Shown: positions 1-6,246 of the stretch, piece by piece
How the letters are laid out: every line of letters begins with the position of its first letter
Position numbering within the stretch: the first letter of the stretch is position 1
Made by a program: the position numbers and the translations under genes
Assembly: GCA_937894465.1 (NCBI GenBank)
Contig: CALCRE010000115.1
Location: 1 to 9,890 of the forward strand
Source: an uncultured Clostridia bacterium
Lineage (GTDB): Bacteria; Bacillota; Clostridia; JAAYHZ01
Length of the DNA: 9,890 nucleotides
Direction: 5' to 3'
The notes under the pieces: model-generated
Databases searched by the model: none
What the model saw: the letters and a program-made list of their open reading frames with translations, nothing else
Told to the model about the DNA's origin: nothing

Positions 1-42
1 TACTAATACGAATAATATATTAAATTAGTAGTAGTAGTAGTA
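1..42. repeat. Inverted repeat and GTA microsatellite
   Basis: TACTAAT at 1-7 is mirrored by ATTAGTA at 24-30, with an AT-rich palindromic centre. About five AGT units follow at 27-41. This lies about 35 bases beyond the 3' end of the lipoprotein gene (minus strand). It could form a weak hairpin at the end of that transcript, but no T-run is visible inside the window, so I do not call it a terminator. Confidence 0.4.
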
Positions 43-77
43 AAGTAGTTGTGATAATTCCAAGTAAATGTTATTGG

Positions 78-626
78 TTATTCAGTTTCGCCGATTTCGA
101 TTAGCTCAAAAGGCTCATTGTCTTCATTTACAATATTAAAGTTATCTGTGACACCTTTCATGGTGACTACAGTGTATGGATATGTGATGACTTGGATGAC
201 CATGGCATCTTTTGCAGGAGTGGTTTCTTTGACGACAACATTGGTTCTTCCTTCATTGTCTTCTACACTCACAACTTCGATACCGTATCCGCCGGTGTTC
301 TTTTCCCCCATGAACACAACCAGCATGAAGCCGTCCTCATATTCAAAATAGGTATATCCTCTTTTTTCTTTTCCGGCATCAATGGCATTCAACACTGATT
401 CCGGTAAGTCTGACATTTCGGTTATTGTATTAAACTCAATTTTGTTCACGGTTATTCCTTGTGGCACTCCGTTATTCTTATTCTCGGTGTTCTCACCGGA
501 GGTTTCTTCAATTACATCTTTCTCTGTGTTCTCATGAATCTCGTCATCAATGGATGAAACTGTACATCCTGCAAGAACGGTCAATGACAAAGTCAGAGCC
601 AATAAAGTCAATAAAATCTTTTTCAT
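78..626 (-). CDS. PrcB-domain lipoprotein
   Basis: Predicted secreted lipoprotein of 182 residues, anchored to the outer face of the membrane. Residues 1-20 are a lysine-plus-leucine signal peptide ending in the lipobox LAGC, with Cys21 as the lipidated residue. An acidic, Asn-rich linker follows to about residue 55. The C-terminal half (about 80-165) has the PrcB_C pattern: a hydrophobic strand ending VVFMGEKNTGGYGIEV, then a VxVKETTPAKDA segment and the TYPYTVV strand. PrcB is known as a non-protease subunit of the dentilisin complex of Treponema, but small stand-alone lipoproteins with this domain are common in Firmicutes and their role is unclear. ATG at 626 has GAGGGG six bases upstream. 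It lies 92 bases downstream of metG on the same strand. No protease gene is next to it, so a protease-complex role is not supported here. Confidence 0.85.
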   Translation of the reverse strand: MKKILLTLLALTLSLTVLAGCTVSSIDDEIHENTEKDVIEETSGENTENKNNGVPQGITVNKIEFNTITEMSDLPESVLNAIDAGKEKRGYTYFEYEDGFMLVVFMGEKNTGGYGIEVVSVEDNEGRTNVVVKETTPAKDAMVIQVITYPYTVVTMKGVTDNFNIVNEDNEPFELIEIGETE

Positions 627-630
627 AAAA

Positions 631-683
631 ATCCCCTCGCATTTCTTAATATAAGCCTTTTACACCTATATAGACGAGGGGAT
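631..683 (-). promoter_or_regulatory. Inverted repeat masking the lipoprotein ribosome site
   Basis: A perfect 9-bp GC-rich inverted repeat (ATCCCCTCG / CGAGGGGAT) has arms at 631-639 and 675-683, about 35 bases apart. On the minus-strand transcript the second arm contains the GAGGGG Shine-Dalgarno and is followed at once by U5 and the AUG. If transcription comes from metG or further upstream, the stem would hide the ribosome site. With its U-tract it could also act as an intrinsic terminator for metG, or an attenuator. Inside the loop, a UAUAUAGG and a CUUAUAUUA could add a weaker inner helix. No convincing promoter is visible inside the loop. Confidence 0.5.
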
Positions 684-718
684 CAGAAAAAAGTTCCATT
701 TATTTTTTATCTTTTTTA

Positions 719-2749
719 TTATTCTTGAAAATCTTTTAGTTGGCTTTGATGCTTCTCAAAAAAGTCCACTCTTGGTTCTAAAAATTTCAAATCATGATTT
801 TCCGGATCAGGCATCAAATCGTACAATGTTTTAAATATGTTATCCCAACTCCAGAAAGATTCATCTAAATTCAAATATTCAAGGATCATCTCGGTGCCCT
901 CCGGAGCGATGGGATGCATCAACTCCGCAGCAGTTTTGACCATATGGAATGTATCGGACAACACTTGTGCACGAAGTTCGGAATCATCTTCCGTATCGGC
1001 AATTCGAATATTTTTTGACCAATATTTATTAATGTTCCTTATATATACATCCATTAAGTTCATCACTTGGTGGAACTCAAACTTTGACATTAACAACTCA
1101 TATTCCAATACGGTATCTCTAGCTTCATTCAATACATCCTCACTGATGGCTCTAACAGGAATCCTACCGTTACAATACTTCTGAACGGTATAAAAGCAAG
1201 AACGAACCGCCCTGTTAAACACATTGGATAAAAGGTTTCCTTCTTTCAACACGGGATCGGCATCTCTTTCTGTAGCCTTAGGATTCAATGGTTTCGGTTG
1301 GAAACCGACACTTCGTATTCCCAAACCCAAGCCTAGAAAATGAGATCTTAATTGTTCCGGTGTATAATAATTTAATAAATCCTCTGCTGTGGGAGGTTTG
1401 ATCTTTCCACTGCTGCTGGCCTTTTTGTCCAAGAATAACAGATGGTTATTGACAATTAACAAGGGTAATTGTAAATCTCCTTCTTCAGGATAAGCCGAAG
1501 GATGCTCCCCTTGTTGTCCCATAAACATAGCCATTTCCACAGGACCGTAGAAATAGACATTGTCTTCTCCGATAAACTGGAATACCTTTGCTTCCTTAGA
1601 ACACCAATATTGTTTCCATGCATCATTGTTCTCGTCCGCTTGCTCTAAATAGGTCTTTGTAAAGGACATGGGTGCCCATAAGGATTCCGGCCATACCCAT
1701 ACTGTCAAATTGTCCAACCCTTCCAAATTAGGTGCAGGAACGCCCCATTCGATGTTCCCGGTCAATCGGAAAGGAACCAAGGTCTTCCCTGTTCTAAAAC
1801 GAATAGAATGATCCGAAAGGATGGCACAAGTCTTTTCTCGTAATTCCAGAGTGTCAAAAACCATCAGTGCAGAAGATTTGTTATTTTCGTCTTTAAACTC
1901 ATAAGGCGGCAGCTTGTCTTTGATTTCTTCAAGTGCATCTAATTGATCTTTTTTAATGTAGATCACCGGTGGTTCCAAAAATTCTTGTATGCTCTTGATT
2001 ACAAAATTTCTATATCCATCAATCTCACTTAATTGTTCCACCCATTGACCTAACAAGTCATGAAATTCGTCCAAGTTGAAATACCAGTTGGTTACATCCA
2101 CCATTGCCGGTTTTTTGCCGGATAATGTGCTTTTCGGATCAATCAAATCCGAAGGCATATACTGATGCCCTAAAGAGCATTCATCTGCATATCCTTTGTC
2201 CGATGAACATCCGGCGATAGGACAACGCCCGACAACTTGCCTACCATTGAGTAACACATCATACTCCGTGTCGTAAAATTGGGATGTGGTCAACTTTTTC
2301 AAATGATTGTGTTTATATAATGTTTCAATGAAATCCAGAGACATTTCACGATGAATTTCCTTAGCGCGTCCCAACCCGGAAGCTCCAAACAAATTTAAGC
2401 TGATATTGTATTTGTCCAACACTTCCTTTTGCAGTTTATGATAGTGTTGAACATATTCTTCAATCGTTCCTTTAAATTCGCCTTTTTCTACCAGTTGCCT
2501 ATAGTTTTCCGATATGGGAGATCCGTAACAATCCGTTCCGGACACAAAGATGACATTGTCTTTACCGATTCGATCCCGTAAGAAGCGAGCAAAGGCATCG
2601 GCATGAACAAAAACACCTCCGATATGACCTAAATGAAGTTCTTTGTTTCCATAGGGCATACCCGCCGTTATAACTGCACGTTTCGGAAATTTCGGCCTTT
2701 CAATATTTTTACTCATACTTATGTTATTGTTGATTTCATTGTTACTCAT
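719..2749 (-). CDS. metG: Class I methionyl-tRNA synthetase, atypical KMSKS loop
   Basis: Charges tRNA-Met with methionine in the cytoplasm, or is a close paralogue of that enzyme. Length is 676 residues. Visible landmarks, in order: TAGMPYGNKELHLGH with the HIGH motif as HLGH at 39-42; a connective insertion with zinc-type cysteines C176, C181 and C191 followed by GH; WGVPAP at 335-340; FIGEDNVYFYG at 392-402; and KKASSSGK at 442-449 where KMSKS belongs. An alpha-helical anticodon-binding domain runs from about 500 to 650. There is no C-terminal tRNA-binding (EMAP/tRBD) domain. In the KMSKS loop the Met and the second Lys are Ala and Ser. The chosen ATG has AAGGAAAG upstream; an internal ATG at codon 12 has no such site. 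It is preceded by the DUF2087 regulator, with 98 bases between them, too little for a T-box leader. It could be a divergent second MetRS rather than the housekeeping copy. Confidence 0.9.
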   Translation of the reverse strand: MSNNEINNNISMSKNIERPKFPKRAVITAGMPYGNKELHLGHIGGVFVHADAFARFLRDRIGKDNVIFVSGTDCYGSPISENYRQLVEKGEFKGTIEEYVQHYHKLQKEVLDKYNISLNLFGASGLGRAKEIHREMSLDFIETLYKHNHLKKLTTSQFYDTEYDVLLNGRQVVGRCPIAGCSSDKGYADECSLGHQYMPSDLIDPKSTLSGKKPAMVDVTNWYFNLDEFHDLLGQWVEQLSEIDGYRNFVIKSIQEFLEPPVIYIKKDQLDALEEIKDKLPPYEFKDENNKSSALMVFDTLELREKTCAILSDHSIRFRTGKTLVPFRLTGNIEWGVPAPNLEGLDNLTVWVWPESLWAPMSFTKTYLEQADENNDAWKQYWCSKEAKVFQFIGEDNVYFYGPVEMAMFMGQQGEHPSAYPEEGDLQLPLLIVNNHLLFLDKKASSSGKIKPPTAEDLLNYYTPEQLRSHFLGLGLGIRSVGFQPKPLNPKATERDADPVLKEGNLLSNVFNRAVRSCFYTVQKYCNGRIPVRAISEDVLNEARDTVLEYELLMSKFEFHQVMNLMDVYIRNINKYWSKNIRIADTEDDSELRAQVLSDTFHMVKTAAELMHPIAPEGTEMILEYLNLDESFWSWDNIFKTLYDLMPDPENHDLKFLEPRVDFFEKHQSQLKDFQE

Positions 2750-2797
2750 ATTTTTCTTTCCTTATCTATTAAACTGTCTTTCCTATATATGGCACCT

Positions 2798-2826
2798 ATT
2801 TTACCACTACTGACTCAATTTTTAAA
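2798..2826 (-). promoter_or_regulatory. Candidate metG promoter
   Basis: On the minus strand, TTTAAA (2821-2826, 4/6 to the -35 consensus) is followed after exactly 17 bases by TAAAAT (2798-2803, 5/6 to the -10 consensus). It sits in the 98-base gap upstream of metG. Chance matches are common in such AT-rich spacers. Confidence 0.35.
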
Positions 2827-2847
2827 CTGTTTTCCATGATATAATGA

Positions 2848-3618
2848 TCATTTTAACCAATATTCGCTACAATCACGCATTCTATCCATAAATCCGTATT
2901 CAATCATATATCGTCTGATGGTGACATAGTCATCATAAATATCTTTTAAAATTGCATTGACTTCCTTTTCAGTGTACCTTCTATCCGGCTCGAATTGTGA
3001 AGCAATCTTTTGTAAGATGGCAAGCTTCTTCTTCTCTTTCACCGGGAAATTTTTTAGCCTTAACGGATCCAAAGAATAAAAGGCGGTGTGAAGAATCTTT
3101 TCTTTCTCCGCTTCGGTAATTAAATAACGCTCATCTACCATAGTAGCACCCGGATGAATCTCAATCAATTGATCTTTTTCATTTTTACCTTTCTTGTTCT
3201 TTTGGGCATTTTCTTTGACCAACTCATAAATGGATAAATATACTTTGGCTTGCTTGGCTTTTTCTTTAAAAACAAAACGTTTTTGACGTACCGTTACAGG
3301 TGCTACATTTGTCTTTTTGGCAACTTCATCATCGGACAAACCTAAATACATCATTTCAAGAAATTCCTTCTGACTTTCCGTCAACCCGGTATATTTCTTA
3401 TCTTGTGAAATCAATACTTTCAACATGCTCTCATGTTTTTGTTGAATGTGGATATCAATCATTTTATCCGCGCTGTAAAACTTCTCACCCACATCGTATA
3501 TGACGCCGTTTTCAAATTTTTCACCACATACATGGCATACATAACTATCTTTTTCTTTATCATGCCAATAACCTTTTTTTAAGTCCTCTACAGACATATC
3601 TGATAACTTGCTAATCAT
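2848..3618 (-). CDS. DUF2087 regulator with zinc finger and LuxR-type HTH
   Basis: Predicted cytoplasmic DNA-binding regulator of 256 residues. An N-terminal zinc-finger-like segment carries CHVCG (about 28-32) and HIQQKH (about 57-62), a Cys2/His2 arrangement. A LuxR/GerE-type helix-turn-helix follows at about 78-130, with the tell-tale LTESQKEFLEMMYLGLSDDE and VAPVTVRQ recognition helix. After a lysine-rich linker, the C-terminal 80 residues match DUF2087: a LKNFPVKEKKKLAIL helix, FEPDRRYTEKEVN, the DDYVTIRRYMIEYGFMDR block and a final W. ATG at 3618 has AGAGG eight bases upstream. It is transcribed toward metG and the lipoprotein, with which it may share a transcript. Family members are usually called transcriptional regulators of unknown target. 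The target here is not known. Confidence 0.85.
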   Translation of the reverse strand: MISKLSDMSVEDLKKGYWHDKEKDSYVCHVCGEKFENGVIYDVGEKFYSADKMIDIHIQQKHESMLKVLISQDKKYTGLTESQKEFLEMMYLGLSDDEVAKKTNVAPVTVRQKRFVFKEKAKQAKVYLSIYELVKENAQKNKKGKNEKDQLIEIHPGATMVDERYLITEAEKEKILHTAFYSLDPLRLKNFPVKEKKKLAILQKIASQFEPDRRYTEKEVNAILKDIYDDYVTIRRYMIEYGFMDRMRDCSEYWLK

Positions 3619-3634
3619 AAAACAACCTCTATTT

Positions 3635-3653
3635 GTTTATATTTATTATAAAC
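3635..3653. promoter_or_regulatory. Candidate operator palindrome at the DUF2087 start site
   Basis: GTTTATA (3635-3641) and TATAAAC (3647-3653) form a 7-bp inverted repeat around a 5-base centre. It directly follows the -10 box and spans the expected transcription start. This is a place where a repressor, perhaps the regulator itself, would block initiation. Such AT-rich palindromes can also arise by chance. Confidence 0.35.
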
Positions 3654-3682
3654 ATAATAACCCTTTGTTATTCACATGTCAA
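3654..3682 (-). promoter_or_regulatory. Sigma-A promoter for the DUF2087 gene
   Basis: Perfect -35 TTGACA (3677-3682, minus strand), a 17-base spacer and -10 TATTAT (3654-3659, 5/6). Start of transcription is expected near 3647, leaving a leader of about 30 bases before the ATG at 3618. Confidence 0.7.
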
Positions 3683-3718
3683 ATATTTTTAGAAATAAAC
3701 TACATTTGAGCATCATCA

Positions 3719-3790
3719 TTAATCAAGTTTTAACTCCATTAATAGATCATTTGCATTTTCAGATCTACACTTACCGGATTTAATAATTTC
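3719..3790 (-). pseudogene. 3' remnant of a RelB/DinJ antitoxin gene
   Basis: On the minus strand this stretch encodes the last 23 residues of a RelB-type antitoxin, in frame and ending in TAA: EIIKSGK, then NANDLL and MELK. The intact antitoxin at 7600-7872 ends EIIKSGK..NANDLLKELKT. At DNA level 3719-3791 and 7598-7669 align over about 72 bases with roughly eight mismatches and one single-base gap, in the same orientation. Similarity stops abruptly at the GAA codon (3788-3790), so the N-terminal DNA-binding part is gone. No toxin reading frame follows beyond a few codons. It marks the left edge of the accessory island. Confidence 0.75.
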
Positions 3791-3840
3791 AGATGTATCA
3801 AGAATAGAAATCTAAAATCCTGTAATATTAAACAATTTCA

Positions 3841-3869
3841 TTGTCGTTATGCTAGTCAAATGATATAAT
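3841..3869 (+). promoter_or_regulatory. Promoter candidate for the island operon
   Basis: TTGTCG (3841-3846, 4/6 to the -35 consensus), a 17-base spacer and a perfect TATAAT (3864-3869). It points toward the plus-strand gene set starting at 4190, with transcription expected near 3876. The leader would be about 315 bases long, unusually long, so the promoter may once have served the degraded reading frame at 3930-4077. Confidence 0.5.
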
Positions 3870-3874
3870 TGGAT

Positions 3875-3924
3875 ATATTTCGCACAAGATAAAAATACCG
3901 ATAAGGTAAGAACAAGCGAAATAT
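3875..3924 (+). repeat. Inverted repeat in the leader
   Basis: ATATTTCGC at 3875-3883 is the reverse complement of GCGAAATAT at 3916-3924, with 32 bases between. The left arm overlaps the expected transcription start. It could be an operator pair or a leader hairpin. No T-run follows, so it is not a simple terminator. Confidence 0.4.
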
Positions 3925-3929
3925 CTTTC

Positions 3930-4077
3930 ATTTCAAAAATGGCTAACGGTAAATGGAACAAAGGCAGCATTTATAAGAGAGAGCTTCCCCGAGGCATGGG
4001 CTTATGCAGTGACTCATTTTGCAGAAAAGCCGCGTATTATGGAAGATTGGCAAACAAGAATGACTGCAGCAAAATGA
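3930..4077 (+). pseudogene. Unrecognised coding fragment
   Basis: The frame ending in TGA at 4075-4077 reads like protein: AFIRESFPEAWAYAVTHF, then AEKPRIMEDWQTRMTAAK. It has no usable start codon or ribosome site. I do not recognise the family. It looks like the tail of a longer gene lost by recombination. The amino-acid make-up (Trp, Ala and Glu rich) is more protein-like than the other two frames, which is the only evidence for coding. Confidence 0.3.
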
Positions 4078-4189
4078 GTTGTATTATACGTAAAGCGGTC
4101 AGTGAAGATACCCATCATTTTTATGAGAAGAATTAATTAGTCAAAACCGGTTATCTGTTTGGTTTAGATGATTGGGAGGGGAAAACGTA

Positions 4190-6043
4190 ATGAAAAGAGA
4201 ATTACTTGCTGATATTGCAGAAGATTTTGCAGCAAAAGATGTTGTTGGTGAAAAAGCAAACGCCGACTATATGGAAATGCTCAAATACTACCCTGAAAAC
4301 GACCCTGATGAGTTCAATAATGGTTGGTGCTGTGCTTTTGTTTACTATTGTTGCCGTGAAGCTGGGATTGATTTGCCACTCGGTACCCATAAAACCGCTC
4401 GCCCAAGTCAATTTCGTTGGTTTACATCATGCATAGCTTGGTTTGAATGGGCGCAATCAAATAACTTTTTACATATCGAATGCTCTGACTTTACTCCCAG
4501 ACGCGGCGATATTGTCATATATAACAATATCATATCTGAACCATACAAACAAAAAGACAGCCTCTGGTGCGACCATCTTGGCATTGTTTTATCATGCACA
4601 ACCGAATATTTAACTGCCGCTGAAGGAAATGTCGGAAATAATAATGTCTCCGGTATCATGGATAGAAAACGTGACGATACCATCGGATGTTACATACGCA
4701 TTCCGGAGGATTATGTGAGTGACGAGTACATAAATATCCCTGATAATGTCTATTTCATTTTGGGCAGCGGTAAGACCACTGTTGCGAACGAACTTGCCCG
4801 CCGTTTCAGATGCTATGTTTACCATACTGATGACAGTCGATCAAAACATTTTGAAAACGCCGATCCGTTAATACATACCGCACTCTGCCGTAATGTACCG
4901 GATTATTGGGCGTTGGACCCGGAGGATGCCCGGCAATGGGAGCATGATATCGTACGTGAAACGACCCCGAGGATTATTACCGAACTGACCGAACTTGCCA
5001 CACAGCATAAAACGGTCATTTGCGAGGGTGACATAGATGTCGATTTGATTGCTCCGCTGACTGCCCGCATTGTCGTTATTTCCAACCACGGAAAGGAATA
5101 TGACTTTTTCGACCGTCCGGAACAACGGCATATGTTAGATGGTATTCAAAACCGTACCGATTTATCTGAAGCGGAGAAAGTATGGCGCATTCAAAATGCT
5201 TACAAGATTATCGATGGTGAAAATGCTACTGATAAGCCGCGAGTGGTAACACAACTTGGCGTAAAAGAAATTATTCGCAACAATAATACCACCGTCCAAC
5301 AGACGGCAGACGAGATCGCGGCATATTTTAGGTTTACTATTTGGTATCACGGTTCCCCTCATGAACTGTCGGAGTTGGCAGTTGGAAGCACGATAACGCG
5401 TTGGAGAGAGCTTGCCGAAGCATTTTCACATAAACCACAAATGCTTAGTTACGAAAAGGTCGGCGGAAGTATGATCCATAATGGAAAACTTCCAGGTTTT
5501 CTTTATGCGGTGGACGAACCTGTAATTGAGGATAAAGATATCTATAGGCATCCAAGAACCACTATGGATAACGGTGTAGAATGGCTTACAAAGCGCCCTT
5601 TGCAGGTAAGAAAAATCAGCATTACCAAAACACCCATGAGTTATGATGAGTTTCTAAGTTTCCGCAATGTCACAATACGAGATAGAAATCATGAACGAAT
5701 AGTGCGAATGTTTTATCCGTTTCTCACCAGCGTTTGCGGAGTACCGGAAGCCCTTTCTAAAATCATGGGTATGATACTCAGCGTTGACTTTTCAAAAACT
5801 TCAATTGCAACAGGCTGTTTTAATTGCAACCCTGAAGGTAACGCTGCGCCTTATAAGATTACCCCTGACTTATATTGCAGGTGGGATAACAATGTTCAAT
5901 TATATATTTACGGAGCTGTGCCCGAATGTGAATTGATGGCACTAAAGGACAATGAGTATGTTTTGTTTGTACTTTCTGATATTATTACGACTGATATCGT
6001 GAGAACAGCAGGCAGATACGTCTATATGAGGGGGAATGTCTGA
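4190..6043 (+). CDS. NlpC/P60- or CHAP-like peptidase / P-loop kinase / ART-like fusion
   Basis: Protein of 617 residues from ATG 4190, preceded by GGGAGGGG eight bases upstream; an upstream TTG at 4172 overlaps that site and is rejected. Residues 1-175 resemble an NlpC/P60 or CHAP cysteine peptidase or amidase: WCCAFV (Cys47), RRGDIVIYN, CDHLGIV (His129), AAEGN (145-147) and the closing IGCYIRI. No signal peptide or wall-binding repeats are seen. Residues 183-345 look like a P-loop kinase: VYFILGSGKTT with Lys195, HTDDS, the ICEGDIDVD strand and FFDRPEQRHML. The P-loop is short, with Phe where the first Gly should be. Residues 384-475 have an ART-like pattern recalling Arr: WYHGSP, GSTITRW, FSHKP, GFLYAVDE and a basic, Thr-rich segment before RPLQVRKI. 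The last 130 residues, with CFNC at 543-546, are unrecognised. Its TGA overlaps the next ATG by one base. Substrates are unknown. Confidence 0.75.
   Translation: MKRELLADIAEDFAAKDVVGEKANADYMEMLKYYPENDPDEFNNGWCCAFVYYCCREAGIDLPLGTHKTARPSQFRWFTSCIAWFEWAQSNNFLHIECSDFTPRRGDIVIYNNIISEPYKQKDSLWCDHLGIVLSCTTEYLTAAEGNVGNNNVSGIMDRKRDDTIGCYIRIPEDYVSDEYINIPDNVYFILGSGKTTVANELARRFRCYVYHTDDSRSKHFENADPLIHTALCRNVPDYWALDPEDARQWEHDIVRETTPRIITELTELATQHKTVICEGDIDVDLIAPLTARIVVISNHGKEYDFFDRPEQRHMLDGIQNRTDLSEAEKVWRIQNAYKIIDGENATDKPRVVTQLGVKEIIRNNNTTVQQTADEIAAYFRFTIWYHGSPHELSELAVGSTITRWRELAEAFSHKPQMLSYEKVGGSMIHNGKLPGFLYAVDEPVIEDKDIYRHPRTTMDNGVEWLTKRPLQVRKISITKTPMSYDEFLSFRNVTIRDRNHERIVRMFYPFLTSVCGVPEALSKIMGMILSVDFSKTSIATGCFNCNPEGNAAPYKITPDLYCRWDNNVQLYIYGAVPECELMALKDNEYVLFVLSDIITTDIVRTAGRYVYMRGNV
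4705..4717 (+). promoter_or_regulatory. Possible internal start for the kinase part
   Basis: GGAGG at 4705-4709 lies five bases before an in-frame GTG at 4715 (Val176). That is exactly the boundary between the peptidase-like and kinase-like parts. Translation from here would give a free kinase plus C-terminal domains of about 442 residues. It may be a leftover of two once separate genes or a working second start. Confidence 0.35.
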
Positions 6044-6246
6044 TGAAAAATGTTGAAGATATTGTAAACAGCGGACGGTGTATCGGTTGCGCAGCTTGCG
6101 TTAGTCTTTGTCCTTTCGGAGCATTAGAAACTGCAGATGGCGATTTCGGATATCCTGTCCCGCTCAAGAGCTCAGATTGTAACGATTGTGGGATTTGCTT
6201 GTTGGAATGCCCGTCTGCTGATTGCGAGGAGGATGGCGATGATTAA
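6043..6246 (+). CDS. 2[4Fe-4S] ferredoxin-type protein
   Basis: Small iron-sulfur electron carrier of 67 residues. Two complete cluster motifs are present: CIGCAACVSLCP (Cys13, 16, 19, 23) and CNDCGICLLECP (Cys46, 49, 52, 56). The segment between them, DGDFGYPVPL, resembles the N-terminal ferredoxin part of F420 hydrogenase beta-type proteins (FrhB family), so it may be a domain cut loose from a longer protein. An extra Cys61 lies in an acidic tail. GAGGGGG at 6028-6034 sits eight bases before the ATG. That ATG overlaps the upstream TGA by one base, and the gene end overlaps the next start by eight bases, so all three are probably translated together. The redox partner is not evident in the window. 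Confidence 0.9.
   Translation: MKNVEDIVNSGRCIGCAACVSLCPFGALETADGDFGYPVPLKSSDCNDCGICLLECPSADCEEDGDD

Larger units (their letters stand above)
3619..4189. other. Intergenic stretch: promoters, antitoxin remnant, debris
   Basis: This 571-base stretch holds no intact gene. From left to right: the divergent promoter of the DUF2087 gene, the antitoxin 3' remnant, a plus-strand promoter candidate at 3841-3869, an inverted repeat at 3875-3924, a coding-like fragment at 3930-4077, and the ribosome site of the next gene at 4174-4181. A 65-codon frame starting at the ATG at 3939 has no ribosome site and no recognisable features, so I do not accept it as a gene. Confidence 0.6.

Noticed and set aside
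26..42. GTA repeats as a CRISPR or phase-variation tract
   Set aside because: Only about five trinucleotide units, outside any reading frame and without spacer structure.
118..398. Plus-strand open frames inside the lipoprotein gene
   Set aside because: They are antisense shadows of a gene with a clear signal peptide, lipobox and PrcB domain, and have no ribosome sites.
2750..2847. T-box riboswitch upstream of metG
   Set aside because: The 98-base gap is too short and lacks a recognisable T-box core or a terminator with antiterminator.
3939..4136. 65-codon frame starting with ATG at 3939
   Set aside because: No ribosome site, and an overlapping frame ending at 4077 looks more like protein.
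4172..4189. TTG start for the fusion protein
   Set aside because: It overlaps the GGGAGGGG ribosome site; the ATG at 4190 is correctly spaced from it.
6137..6238. Upstream extension of the acetyltransferase frame
   Set aside because: It lies within the ferredoxin gene, and AGGAGG positions the ATG at 6239 as the start.
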